From NCBI GenBank assembly GCA_958450325.1, contig OY288257.1, forward strand, positions 7,955,873 to 8,019,872: 64,000 nucleotides of DNA. Reading direction: 5' to 3'. Under the pieces are notes generated by a model. The model worked only from the letters and a program-made list of their open reading frames with translations, did no database searches and was not told the DNA's origin. The position numbers were made by a program, and so were the translations under genes. This DNA comes from Agrostemma githago. Its lineage: Eukaryota; Streptophyta; Magnoliopsida; Caryophyllales; Caryophyllaceae. Of the stretch, positions 22,760 to 35,200 are shown one piece after another (position 1 is the stretch's first letter; each line of letters starts with the position of its first letter).

Positions 22760-24421
22760 TGATCGCCTCCCAATCGGATCGGTCGTTAACGAAGGACGGG
22801 GGATCAAACGATATTTGTAAGACTTGGAATAACACAAAAACTATTAGAGTAATCGTGGTAAGTCGAGGTCGGTCCACAGGGAACGGTGTGTGATGTGAAG
22901 CTTAAAGTGTCGTGTTCGATGTCTTAGAGAGGGGTTTTATAGGGTCGAGTCTAAACTAAGGGAATATCTAGAGGAGCAACTAGGGGAAATGCTAGTGGTG
23001 GTCAATCTAGGGAAAAGTTGTTAGGGAGAAATCGGGATTCGGTACTTGGAGTCTAAGAAGGTCGGAATCGAGTTTTTGTCGCAATATTGATAAACTCACC
23101 TAAAATCCCGTTTTCGCGGTGAATGAGGGTAAGTCCCTAGTCATGGTAATTTCTACCCCGAGTTTCCCCATATTGATAGAAATTAGCCAAGGTCGGTCTA
23201 GTTGGCCGGACTAAAACAACAATGACATAACACCATAAATAAGATAAACCAACATGCAAGCAACCCACCAACATCCCTATATTCAAATAATCCAAGCCCT
23301 CATCCCTAAACTCCCCAACAAGAAATCTACTCACACATCATTATGGAAATCATCACAACATGCATATTAATTAGATCTAAACAAGATGATGATGAGAAAA
23401 CAACACAAAAACTAAACTAGAGATTAGAGAGTGGAAAAGAATTATACCAACTATGTAAATCTATAAGAAATAAGAAGATATCATGAATAAAGATTGAATC
23501 TTTGATGAATAAAATGGAGAACTTGTCACTAATCCTCCAATAAACCCAACAAATCTTCAAATAAAACTTGAATAATCTTCTTACAAACTTGAAATCTAGA
23601 TAATTGTTGATGGAAACTTGTAGATCTACTATTAATTACTATGTAAACTACTAGAATTTTGGAGAATTTTTCTAGATTATTACTACTAATGGATGGTGTA
23701 ATAGGATGGTGGAGTGGTGTAATGGCTTCCCTCCTTAGCACAATGGAGAGGTGACTTAGGCAATGAATTAGGGTAACATATATATAGTAATCTCTTAATG
23801 GATTTTTAAACCTAAAGCCCAAATCCAACTTTATGCTCCATTAGTGAGACAATCTCCCTTTGCATTTCCATGGGGTGAAACTTCGCCCTGCGGACTTGAC
23901 GATAATTCCCACCGGGTGAAATTTTCGCCCGGTGAGATTTTCTTCTTTTTTTCGCGTTTTCGGCACTTCTTCCCATCGGCCGAAATTTCACCCGGTGGGC
24001 GAAATTTCGCCCGGTCAATTTCGCCCGGTGGGTAAGCTCGGAAAATCTTCGGGAGGCACTTTTACCGTCGGGTGAAATTTCGCCCGGTGGTGTCTCACCG
24101 GGTGAAATTTCGCCCGGTCATTTTTCGTGGCCTCGAGTCTTGTCTCATTCTTTGTTTGTTCGATCGGATGGCTTTAAACTTTAAGTTGTGTGCTTTGCTC
24201 TTTGGACGGTTTTCCCTTCTCTTGTGCTCGTGGAAGCTCAATCGTGATTTTTGTAGCAAAACCTATCAAAATTGATAGAAAACTACCAAAAACACGTAAA
24301 ACGCACAAGAGGGATGCTAATGCGAGAAGTACGCAAAATATGGCGATAATCGCACTCAAGACTCGCAAAACAAGGGAAAAACGAGTCTAAATGGGAGGAA
24401 AAACGGTCTAAATTTAGCACA
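22760..24421 (-). repeat. 5' LTR of Athila-2 (about 1.66 kb)
   Basis: It starts TGATCGCC next to the primer site (plus-strand view) and ends near TTTAGCACACA, where LINE coding sequence begins; the exact last base is uncertain by a few. It has the common plant LTR phrase GTCGGTCCACAGGGAA at about 22,870. Its outer part holds the GAAATTTC palindromes at 23,873-24,115. Confidence 0.75.
23873..24115. repeat. palindromes of the type GGGTGAAATTTCGCCC in the Athila-2 LTR
   Basis: At least seven copies, complete or half, centred near 23880, 23922, 23985, 24004, 24018, 24077 and 24107. The core is GAAATTTC flanked by CCGGG/CCCGG arms. Spacing is irregular, unlike the ACTCGATCGAGT quartets. Confidence 0.85.
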
Positions 24422-27400
24422 CAACAGAGTGCGGTGAGGCTTTGCTGCGTTGGAAGGGGGTGAGCATTGGGAAATTACTTCGAGATATCAATAGGAAGCG
24501 TCGAAGACTTTAACAGTTGGAAAATGAAGAGCGAAGTGGAAGGAACGTGAACGAACGGAGGCGGGTCGTAAAGGAGCTGGCGGATCTTATGCGTAGTGAG
24601 GAGGTTTTTTGGAAACAGCGATCTCATGCGAATTGGCTTAGAGAAGGTGATTGCAATACAAGATACTTCCATAAGAAAGCTACGATTAGGAGACGTAATA
24701 ACAATATTTCGACGCTGAGGGATGGAGATGGGGTGGTGCGAGAGGGTTACTCTCAAATTGAGAGTGTGGCGCGCTCATATTTTGAAACTCTGTTTGATTC
24801 GAGCCAACCACGGGACTGCGATCTTTTGCTGGAAGGAATGGAGGGAAGAGTAACAACTGAGATGAATGCTCACCTGACTCGTGACTACAATAAGGCTGAG
24901 GTTTGGAATGCGCTAGAACAAATGCATCCGACGAAAGCCCCCGGTCCTGATGGGATGAACGCTCTTTTTTACCAAACATACTGGCATGTGGTAGGGGCTT
25001 TTGTTACAGAGAAGGTGCTGGAGGTACTTCGAGGGGCTCCTTTGCCACGTGGGTGTAATCGGACCTTTATTGTTCTTATTCCGAAGGTCAAAAATCCGAG
25101 CCAAATGGGTGATTTCAGGCCTATAAGTTTATGTAATGTAATTTATAAGCTTGTTTCGAAAGTTTTAGCCAATCGTCTTAAGATTTTTCTTGGTGATATT
25201 ATTTCGGAAAACCAGAGCGCATTTACCCCCCGACGCCAAATTACGGATAATATTTTGGTAGCTTTTGAAGCATTTCACCACATGAAAAATATGAGAGCTG
25301 AGGAGGGGTATATGGCTGTAAAGTTAGACATGGCGAAAGCTTATTATAGGGTGGAGTGGGCTTTCTTGGAACGTGTGTTGAGATGGATGGGGTTCGAGGA
25401 GGGGTGGGTGAACCGGGTTATGCATTGTGTCTCGACAGTTACGTTTGAAGTACTTATTAATGGACAGCCATCTCAGGAATTTAGACCGAGAAGGGGGTTG
25501 CGACAGGGTGATCCGTTATCTCCGTATTTAATTATATTATGTGCTGAGGTGTTGTCCCATCAAATCAGGAAGGCGGTCGAAGCTAGGACGATCTATGGGC
25601 TAAGGATCGCCAATGGGGCCCCGACTATTTCCCATCTATTTTTGATAGCCTTGTTTTTTGTAGGGCTCGAGTGGCGGAGGCTAGGGCGCTTAAGAAGGTG
25701 TTACGTAGCTATGAATCGGCTTCTGGACAGCTTGTCAACCTGAAAAAAACGACTATGTCGTTCAGCCATAGCACGAGGCAAGGGGTTAGGGAGGGTGTGA
25801 CGAGGGAAATGGGGGTAAGGAAGGTTGAGGAGCCAGGAAGGTATCTGGGAATTCCAATGATGGTGGGCAGGTCGAAATTGGAGGTTACGAGGATATTGCG
25901 AGAGAAAATCATTAAGAAGCTTAACGGGTGGAAAGGAATGCTTTTATCAAAAGCGGGTCTAGAGGTGATGATTAAGGTCGTGGCCCAATCGATTTCTACT
26001 TATGTTATGAGTGTTTTTAAGCTATCCGTTAATTTCTGTGACGAGCTGCAATCCATTATTTCGAGCTTTTGGTGGGGAAAGAAGAATGGAAGGAGCAAAA
26101 TTTCGTGGGTGGCGTGGCAGAAGCTTTGCAGGCCGAAGGTGTTGGGTGGACTGGGATTTAGGGACTTCCATAATTTTAATATGGCTCTATTGGGAAAGCA
26201 TGCTTGGCGCTTGATGACTGACCCGGGGTGCCTTTTCGCCATACTATTTCAAGCCAAGTACTATAGGAACGGGTCTTACCTTCAATCGAATCTGGGGAAC
26301 AACCCGAGTTACACCTGGAGAGGAATATGAGAGGCTAAGGAGGTAGTGAAGAGTGGTATTCGGCGTAGAATAAGGAATGGTTTGAGCACACGGGTGTGGG
26401 GTGAGGCGTGGTTGCAAAACAGTGGCTCTGGAATTATTTATTCACCGTGCCTGATAGGGAATGAGGATATGCGCGTTGCTGAGATTATCAAGCCTGATGG
26501 GACGTGGGATATGGCGAAAATTCGAAATTTGTTCCTTCCTTTTGAGCAAGATATTATATGTGAGATGAGGCAAAATTCTCGGGCGAGGGAGGATTTGTGG
26601 TTTTGGAGTCAGGAGAGGAATGGAATATATTCTGTCAAGTCCGCGTACAAGATACTGACAGGGAACGATATGGGGGAACAAGGCCCATCTGAATACACTC
26701 AGGAGAAGTGGCTTTAGACGAAGGTTTGGAAAGCACGGGTTCTGCCTCGAATCAAAGTTTTCTTCTGGCAACTGTGCTCGAAGGCTCTACCTACAAAAGA
26801 TAATATTGCTAGGCGTGTTTCTGGCTCGGATGCTATCTGTCCTATGTGTCTTTGTGAGGTGGAGACTTGTCTCCATCTTGTTAAGGGATGTGGGTGGGGG
26901 TCTGGGGTTTGGGATGGGCTGGGGGTGGAGATAAAGAAGGAAAACAGGCATGAGCGGGTGAGGAAGTGGGTGGAAGATGTGTGGAGGGAGATGGAGGAAG
27001 GGGAGCGAGGGAGGTTCATGATTGGGTGTTGGGCTATTTGGGAGGCAAGGAATAAGTGGGTTTTCGATGGTAGGAGGGTAGAGGCGAATAGGGTGGTGGC
27101 TCGTGTGTGCGATATTGAAGCGGAGCTTGAACGAGAGTGTGGGACAAAGGGGGCTGGTTATGTTGCGGGTAGAGGGCGGACTGGCGAACGGAGGGTGTGG
27201 CAAGCTCCACCGACAGGATATATCAAAATCAATTGTGATGCCGGTGTCTATGGTGGAGGTAGAAGTTGTGGGGCGATAGAGAGAAAGGAGGATGGTAGTA
27301 TGTTATGGGGTGTTTGTTCCAGAGTTAGAGGGGAGTTGGAGGCGCATGAAGTGGAAGCTGATGCTGTTTTGATGGGGATGCAAGAGGCTCGGAAGCGGGG

Positions 27401-27683
27401 GTGCAAAAACATTATTATGGAAAGTGATTGCAAGTTGGTTATCACCTGTTTACAGCAAGATACTCATGGCAGAAGCAATTTGTTTTCTATTTTGGATGAT
27501 ATTACTGATTTATACTCTTCGTTTGACAACATTGTTTGGTCTTTTGTGTCCCGGGATTGTAATCGGGTTGCCCATGCAACTACGCATCATCTTTTAGGTA
27601 GCTTTGGTAGTTATTCCTGGGATGACAATGGACCGGAATATGTATCCTCGATTTTTTTCTCAGATATTATATCAATGAGATAA
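24422..27683 (+). pseudogene. LINE ORF2 remnant, with RT catalytic box deleted
   Basis: Reverse transcriptase motifs are clear: KAPGPDGMNALFYQ, FRPISLCNVIYKLVSKVLANRLK, ENQSAFTPRRQITDNILVA, and LDMAKAYYRVEW. At about 25641 the run HLF is followed out of frame by DSL; a 7-nt deletion explains both the shift and the loss of part of the FADD box, so the enzyme is inactive. The next frame (from about 25650) continues the thumb region to a TGA at 26328-26330, resumes in frame, and meets a TAG at 26715-26717; both replace likely Trp codons. The zf-RVT domain follows (VWKARVLPRIKVFFWQL, CPMC-CLHL), then RNase H (INCDAGVYGGG, EADAVLMGM, ESDCKLVI, SRDCNRVAHATTH) to the stop at 27683. Confidence 0.9.
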
Positions 27684-27715
27684 GTCCCATTTTCGGGATT
27701 CAAAACAAAAAAAAA
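24422..27715 (+). mobile_element. LINE (plant L1-type), 5' truncated, dead
   Basis: It encodes reverse transcriptase, a zinc-binding RVT domain and a C-terminal RNase H, and ends in a poly-A tract at about 27706-27715, 23 bp after the ORF stop. The upstream endonuclease and ORF1 are missing. Coding sequence is open right up to the Athila-2 LTR, so it was either cut by that insertion or 5' truncated at birth. Confidence 0.85.
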
Positions 27716-28432
27716 GATAATCCAGAAACGATAACGAAAACGACGACAGTGAAATCAATCAAAAACACATTCCAGTAAAACTACCAAAACGAAACTCGCT
27801 TGAATTCAATTATAACGCGCGACAACGATGAAATACCCTACGTTTTTACCGAAATTCAGCTATGAAATATGAACCTGCTAATTATAATCAGAAAATAATC
27901 ACATTATCGACATTGTGAACGAAATCAACGACTAATTTACTCAAAAATAAAGTGCGAAACGAAATTGAAGCATAATCTTTACCTACGGACGGAGGAGAAC
28001 AGACTGTGAACAGCAAGTAGCAGCAGCAGAAATTGTTTTTTTTTTGTTTCGTAGAAGAGAAGCTTGTTTGGTAGAAGAGAAGCGGGTGTTAGAATATTTA
28101 TGTTCTTAATTTCTTACCAGGTTGTGCTTCGTGTCGGGATGTCATGTCTTCACCCACATTTGGCACGGCAGGGGCCCCGTTATGTTACCATCCTTCGGTC
28201 TTACCTGACTCAAGTTCAAACTAATATCGAGTGATTTATAATCAAAATATGACATTTTCTTTTTTTAACAAAACAAATTTGTTCATCTAAAAAATAGAGC
28301 TGACATTTCGATGGACTGGATTGTGTTTCGTGTTGGGACGTCATGCCTAGACCCACATTTGGCATGGTCAGCGGGCCGGGGGCAGTTGTGTTGTGCTCAT
28401 GCTTGGGCACAATCTATTTCCTACCCCCCAGG
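27716..28432. other. intergenic, with a 60-bp direct repeat
   Basis: No gene recognised. A segment around TTCGTGTCGGGATGTCATG and CACCCACATTTGGCA at 28130-28190 is repeated with changes at 28318-28380. The intervening sequence includes CAGCAG and AGAAGAGAAGC runs. Confidence 0.5.
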
Positions 28433-31336
28433 TAGAGCTTGCAATCCGGGCCGGGCCGCCGCCGTCGGCCCTGTCCGGCACGATTTTTTAAACCGTGCCT
28501 GGCACGAGCCCGCCCCGCCGTGCCTAAAGTCGGGCCTCGGCTGTGATTTTGTGTTGAGGTCGTGCCCGGCACGGGCACGGGCAGCCCGGCCCGCTGTCAA
28601 GGTTGATTCTGGCCTGACCGGGGGCACGTCGAGCCCAAGCACGCTCAGCCCGGCCCGAGGCACGACAAAAAGAACGCTGGGTGGGGTAATATCGTGCCAG
28701 GCAAGGCATGGCCCGGCCCGATCCGGCCCGAGGCACGGTCCGAGTGACCGTTGCTGTTGCATGCAGTGCTGGCGTGCTGCTTTGTGCTTTGGGTTTGGGG
28801 GGTAAATGTAAATGATTGGCGGAATGGGAATTGGCAATTGGCTGGGGGAATGAGGATATTTAGGCCAAGGGTCAATCCAATGGCCCAATATATAGTTTTT
28901 TTTGTCCATCGAAGAGCGCACTTAGTCGCATTACAATATAAGGGGAGGGGGGATTCGAACCTGACCACTAGGCTAAGACATCTTCGTAATGGCTCAATAT
29001 ATAGTGATTATTTAATAAAGGGTGTTGCTCTTCGCAGACGCATTTTACTCGACGCAGTACCGTTTTTTCGATTTTACCCCTCTCACTTCCCCTCCCTCAA
29101 ATTCATCTTTTTGTTTTTCCTCTCTTTTTTTTTTCTTCTCCATATTTATTTTACTCAACGCAGTACATTATTTTTTTAGTTCACAGCAGTACATTTATTT
29201 TATTTTTACTTTTACGCAGTACATTTTTTACGGCACATTTGTTTTAATTTCATGCAATACATTTACTTTAATCTTTGATATAAAGTATTTTTTTAACTTT
29301 ATCAACACAGTACGTTTTTTTATCACGGAATAAACATGTTTTTTTCAATTTTGACACAGTACAAAAATAAGAAGAAATCTCAGTCCACAAGTCTCCGTAC
29401 AAAACAATGAAAAAGTAACCCTTAAAGACTACCGAAATTTGCTTTCTAACCCTCAATTAGGGATGGCAGTGGGTCCAAGACCCGACCCAGACCCGACGAG
29501 TCGGACCCGAATGGGTCGGGTCTGGGTCTAAATTTTCCAGACCCGATGGGCACGGGTCGGGTCTGGGTCCTCCCCTAAAAATTCGGGTATGGGTACGGGT
29601 CTGAATTTTGGGACCCGAACCCGACCCGTGGACCCGTGGACCCGCTAAAAAAAAATAAAAATTAATTCATTAAACATACCGACCCAGCAGTGAGTTAGAA
29701 ACTTAGATTTTAGAAACCCTAAAAACTTTTACCCCTCTCATCCCCTTCATCTCATTTCAGCCACCTTCTATCTCCTTCAATCCTTCATCTCCTTCTTCAG
29801 ATCCAGACATTAAGGTTTAGTTCTCAACTTCTTTTAATTTTATTTCAGATTTATTAGTATTTGTTGACTCAATGAGTAGTAATTTTTTTCGAAAATTGAA
29901 GAATGTCGTTGTATATTGTCATTTCTGCTTTAAAACTATCATCATTAGTTCCTCGATTTCTTTGATTGCTAGAATATTTAATCAAATTACTGAGTTTTAA
30001 TTGAAAAATCGGGGGTTTGGGTATGGTGATCGTACTGGGTCTGAATTGGTGTTTTTATATATTTTTATAGTAGAATGTTGTCATTTGTTGAGTGTGGTTT
30101 GTAAAAGATTTTTTTAAGATCTTATGCGTAAGGATGACTCAAGAGTCAAGACATTACGTACTCCAGTTTTTTTTTTCGAAAATTAAGTTCATGTTTTTCT
30201 ACGAAATTTCCATCGAAACAATAAATAATACAACAACGTAATAAATAAGGCGGACCCGCGGGTAGACCCGGACCCGGTCCAGACCCGGCCGGTTCGGGTA
30301 CGGGTCTGGCAATTTTGGACCCGCTCGGGTCCGGGTCGGGTCTAGGGTCGAAACTTCGGGTCCGGGTCCGGGTGGACCCGACCCAGACCCAACCCGTTGC
30401 CATCCCTACCCTCAGTATATACTCAGTTCATAACTGTACTACACTATCCGATTTCATACTTCCAATTTAATACCCAATATCAAAGTATTAAATCCAAGAA
30501 TTGAGTTTCTAAACCAAAAAAAATTGAAACTATAGTGTTTGCTAGAACCATAATTTCAATAACAATAAACAAAAAACCGATTATTTTGAACTTTGAAACA
30601 AAATTGATAATTAAACTTTGAACCCTAATTGAACTTTAATTTGAACCCTAATTTCAATCATTAATGATAATTAATGATTGATACCTGTTCTTCAATCAAA
30701 ATCGTATCCAAGATCTATTAAATTTAATAAATCCAAGATCTATTAAATTTAATAAATTGAATGAAGAGGTATTTAATGATAATTGAAAGAAAAAAAAATG
30801 GTTTTTAGGGTTAGGGCAGAGAGGGTGAGAGAAAATGTAATTATGTTTGTTTTCTGATAAGGGTATGCAATGGAAAAATATGGGTAAAAAGTATTGCGAC
30901 GAGTAAAATGTGTATTGCGAAGAGTAATTCCGTTTATGTATTTATTATTCCAGTATGTACTCCCAACCGATCTATAGTGATTATTTAATAAATATGAGTA
31001 TATAATTTCTTTCCTCTTATTCATATTTTTAATTTATTTGCTCATTTTTATAATAAATAAATAGCTAATAATATTTTGTACAAATCTGGACGGAAAATCG
31101 TAATCGTATTTCATCGCAAAGACGCAAACGGGGATTAAAAAAAAGAAAAATGGAAAATCGGATCAGGCACGATACCCGACCCGAGCACGGCACGACCGGG
31201 CCCGGGCCTCGGGCCGTGCCTTAGCGGGGTCAGGCACGATCGGGCCTGGCACGACACGGCTAGCCTGCTAGGCACGGTCCGGCACGATTTTTTTGGGCAC
31301 GAAGCACGGCCCGGCACGTCCGAACTGCCAGCTTTA
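28433..31336. mobile_element. hAT-like non-autonomous element (2.9 kb) with 8-bp target duplication
   Basis: Left end TAGAGCTTGCAATCCGG and right end (reverse complement) TAAAGCTGGCAGTTCGG match at 13 of 17 bases. The flanking 8-mers are CCCCCAGG (28425-28432) and CCCCCACG (31337-31344), 7 of 8 identical. Both ends are packed with GC-rich subterminal words (GGCACG, CCCGG), the hAT pattern. The interior has no transposase. It includes degenerate ACGCAGTACATTTT repeats at 29030-29370 and a second hAT-like element at 29458-30408. Confidence 0.7.
29458..30408. mobile_element. hAT-like non-autonomous element (951 bp) nested in the larger one
   Basis: Ends TAGGGATGGCAGTGGGTC and (reverse complement) TAGGGATGGCAACGGGTT are inverted repeats. 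The target duplications are CCCTCAAT (29450-29457) and CCCTCAGT (30409-30416). Roughly 190 bp at each end are dense with ACCCG/CGGGT words. TAGGG-TGGCAA ends are a familiar plant hAT type. There is no transposase. Confidence 0.85.
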
Positions 31337-32201
31337 CCCCCACGTCGAGGTACAACCCGTGACACGCGGCCCTTTGTGTTGTGTTGTGTCGTGTACTCGT
31401 GTGTGACTACATTTCTGTTATTTTTGGTCATCCTTATGGCAAATGGACGGCGGCATACGTTTGTCGTGTACTTGTATCTGGTCTACCGTGCGTTGGTTTT
31501 TTTTCCAAAAATCTGTGTCGTGGCCCAACTTTGGGTAACAAAAAAAACTTTTTAGAATTTCTCATAAATTAGGTAAAAAGTTTATTAACGAGTCCTAAGT
31601 TGACCCATTAAATAAAGAAGGGTAATTTGATTCAATATTCAACTAAACTAAGCTACACTACGGAGACTAAGCAGTAAAGCGCAACATATATCCTTATTTA
31701 GGTAGGGGTTGAATGAAAGTCTAAGTCCATGAATTTAATCGATTTTGACGTGGGTCCAAAGGGATTACCCATATTAATGAAGTCACTTATGTTCGTAATG
31801 TACATCATGGAATTGATTAGATAGTGTAGATGACTAGATCCATCCTCTGCTAATTCATCACACCGACCACAATAAAAACAACAAAAATGCGAAAGGCATC
31901 CCCCTCTTGCGTTAAAACCAAGTCCACATACATTTCATTACAAGTTACAACCCCAAGTCACCATCACATCACATCTCCTGATTCTCACTTTCCCCCAATT
32001 TAAACCTAACTAACTCCACCCCTCTCTCTTCACATTCACATTATTACTCCCCCTCACTCACCTAAATAATCTAGGCTTCCATCCCCCTATTTCATGGAAT
32101 TCATCTCATCCTCTTCTAATTCACCTATTCAATCGGTCCCCCACCTCTGCTATTCTTGTTCTTGTTGTTGTTGATTTCATTTGATCATTTGTTCGGTGGA
32201 T
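31337..32201 (+). other. upstream region of the SHMT gene
   Basis: AT-rich, then a CT-rich stretch from about 31,890 to 32,190 that looks like a plant 5' untranslated region. I see no certain TATA box. Confidence 0.4.
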
Positions 32202-35200
32202 ATGTCGCAAGCTCAATCCAATTTGTCATTAGGGTTCGCGTCTCGATCGTCCTCCCACATTTCTTCGATTCCGCTTCCTTCAAACCCTAATCTCAACCGA
32301 GCTTTGATTTCCGACGATTCAATTTCGTTTCAGATTGACTCTAGGTCGATCGATTCATCTAATAATCGTGGTTATTCACTTCCTCTTCAGTTGATGGAGC
32401 AGAATTGCCGCCGGAATGATGAACACAGCCTTGATGAGAGGGAAAGCGTGGCTGATCGTAGAGACGACCAGACTGAATCGATTGATATCAATAATTGTAA
32501 TGACGAGGAGAATGAGGATGATAATGCGGTTGAGTTTCGGATTTTGGGTCACTCGATGTGTTTGAAACGGAACCGTGATAGGGAGGATTCGGTGTCGTCG
32601 TCCTCAACGGTTGCTGCCAAGCGAGCTTTGGTTGATTCCAGTGTTGAATCTCGTAATTCTGCGGTTAAGGCATGGGGGAATCAGTCCTTGCGGATGGCTG
32701 ATCCCGAGATTTTCGACATCATTGAAAAGGAGAAGCAAAGGCAGTACAAAGGGATTGAGTTGATTGCGTCGGAGAATTTCGTGTGTAAGGCGGTCATGGA
32801 AGCTTTAGGTAGTCATTTAACGAACAAATATTCCGAAGGAATGCCTGGTCAGAGGTACTACGGTGGTAATCAGTACATAGACGAGATTGAAACGCTGTGT
32901 TGCGAACGAGCATTGTCGGCTTTTAACTTGAATTCAGAGAATTGGGGTGTGAATGTGCAGCCATACTCGTGTACTTCAGCAAATTTCGCTGTCTATACCG
33001 GGCTTTTGTTGCCAGGGGATCGAATTATGGGATTGGATACACTTTCTGGAGGGAATACTAGTCATGGGTGCTATACTCCTAATGGTAGGAAGGTGTCTGG
33101 TGCTTCAGTTTTCTTTGAGAGTTTGCCTTATAAGGTTAATCCGCAAACTGGGTATGTGGATTATGATAAGTTGGATGAGAAAGCACTCGATTTTCGTCCC
33201 AAAATATTGATTTGTGGTGGGAGTTCGTATCCTCGTGATTGGGATTATGTGAGGTTGAGGCAGATTGCTGATAAGTGTGGCTCCATTCTCATGTGTGATA
33301 TGGCTCAAATTAGTGGTCTTATTGCTGCTAAGGTGAAATTTTCCGACTGTTTCTGTTCATACCCCTGCTTTTTCGTATGTTATCTGTTTGATGTATAGTC
33401 CTATGCTCCCATTGTTGCAATCCGATTACAGATGTTTCATGAATGTGCTATAGTTTAGAGCTTTGTCAATTTATAGCACTCCCTTATGGTACTATGATGT
33501 TGAGATTTATATGCACCTCGTAGCCCTCTCCTTATCCTGAATATACCTGACTCAGAGTCGTGGACGCGTAATGAATGCTTAGGAAGCATTTCTTTCATGT
33601 ATTGGGATAGTTAGGTGCGTCGATGTGCCTATGCTTTGCTGATGACTCGATGTTGGTGTTACTTTTGTAGGCATGTAGAGGGTGTTTTTTGAATGGTAAC
33701 TTGTCTCGACTTGTGTCTTTTGTATTTTTTTGTACTGTAGAAATCCGTGCTAACCAAGATGGGCTTTCTTTATGTATTGCAGGAATGTGCCAGCCCTTTT
33801 GAGTATTGTGACATTGTTACCTCTACCACTCATAAAAGTTTGAGAGGTCCTAGGGGTGGTATTATATTTTATAGGAAAGGTAAGAAACTAAGGAAGCGAG
33901 GATTACTGATGAATCCCTCTGATGATGCTGAGGTTTATGATTATGAGGAGAAGATAAACTTTGCTGTATTCCCCGCATTACAAGGCGGCCCCCACAACAA
34001 TCATATTGCTGCTCTTGCTACAGCCTTGAAACAAGTTGGTACTGCAGAGTATAAGGTGTACATGCAACAAGTTAGGAGAAATGCTCAGGCCTTGGCATCT
34101 GCTTTAATTCGAAGGAAATGCAAGCTAGTAACTGGGGGCACAGACAATCACATGTTATTGTGGGATCTAAGGCCCCTCGGCTTGACAGGTATAGTTTTTG
34201 CTGTTAAGTGATGTGACTAATTTATTACACTTTTCTTTGGCATGAACTTGGACTTGGTTCACTGAGTAGCAGAGGGATTTAGATTGCAAACCCAGTGTCG
34301 ATTAATGTTAAAAACATAGTATTGAAATTCAAGGGATAATATAGATATAGATTACAATGTTGTTATTCTAGTGTAATGTTACTCGTATATCACTTTAAGG
34401 CCCCTCCCTTTTTTTCTTGTTATTGTGGTGGTAATTGTTGTATGTGACATCTGAATCACTGATGCTGATTGATTATGAAACTCCGCCTTCCTTTGGTGTG
34501 TTGTTAGGTTCCTTGATAAAGGTTGTCATTATGGCTTGGAGAGAGGGATTATAAATTTTTTGATGAACGATTTGTGGAGAATGGATTTTATGTCATTTTG
34601 GGCAGGTCTCTTTGGATGTTTGAAGTATAATTTGTGTACTTGAGGGAACAAAGTGCTTTTAATTTCTTTTTTGGGGTGGGTAGTTGTTAGATGAATCATC
34701 TCAACCTTAAGGTGATGGGTGAGACCCAACTAATATATTTCTATTCTATTAGGTATACCCTAAAAGTAATAGGACTATATCGGCAAAGTTCTCACTCACG
34801 AGTCACGAGTTTTGACATTGCTTTCTTTCTCTGCGTTACTGATACAAATAGTGTCCACATCTGGATTGGTGGGTGTGCCAGATTACTTTTTCCGGAATTG
34901 CTTTTCAGAACTAATCTTCTTTTGTCATAGACTCATAGGTCTTATGTAGTTATATGGTTGTATTATTCCAGTATGTTAACATGTCTTTTTTTAGTAGGTA
35001 TCCTTTTTGGTTAGTCATTGTTGGAGGCAACTGATTTCATTTTTTTCCCCAAACCATCTTTTGATTGGAATTTACATGTTAGACTATTTTCTATGTCTAA
35101 TTCAATTTCTTTGATGTCAGTGCCCTTTTAGTTTTGGGAAATCTAGTATAGCCGTAAAGGCCTACATGCATTTGTTACGAGTATTAATAATTTGCTAATT

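Larger units (their letters stand above)
20155..24421 (-). mobile_element. Athila-2: second Athila-type element, minus strand, truncated by Athila-1
   Basis: Minus strand order: 5' LTR (about 24421-22760), tRNA-Asp primer site (22756-22740), gag and the start of protease (22642-20155). Coding stops at ALCD, the first residues of the protease active site, where the Athila-1 LTR begins. Gag sequence and LTR differ clearly from Athila-1, so it is a different family. Pol and the 3' LTR should lie beyond Athila-1, outside the window. Confidence 0.85.

Noticed and set aside
23873..24115. CRISPR-like array in the Athila-2 LTR
   Set aside because: The repeats are palindromes with irregular spacers in a plant LTR; there are no cas genes and the genome is eukaryotic.
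28311..28968. Several overlapping GC-rich ORFs on both strands
   Set aside because: They are translations of the GC-rich subterminal repeats of the hAT-like element, with Pro/Arg/Ala-rich peptides in every frame and no domain.
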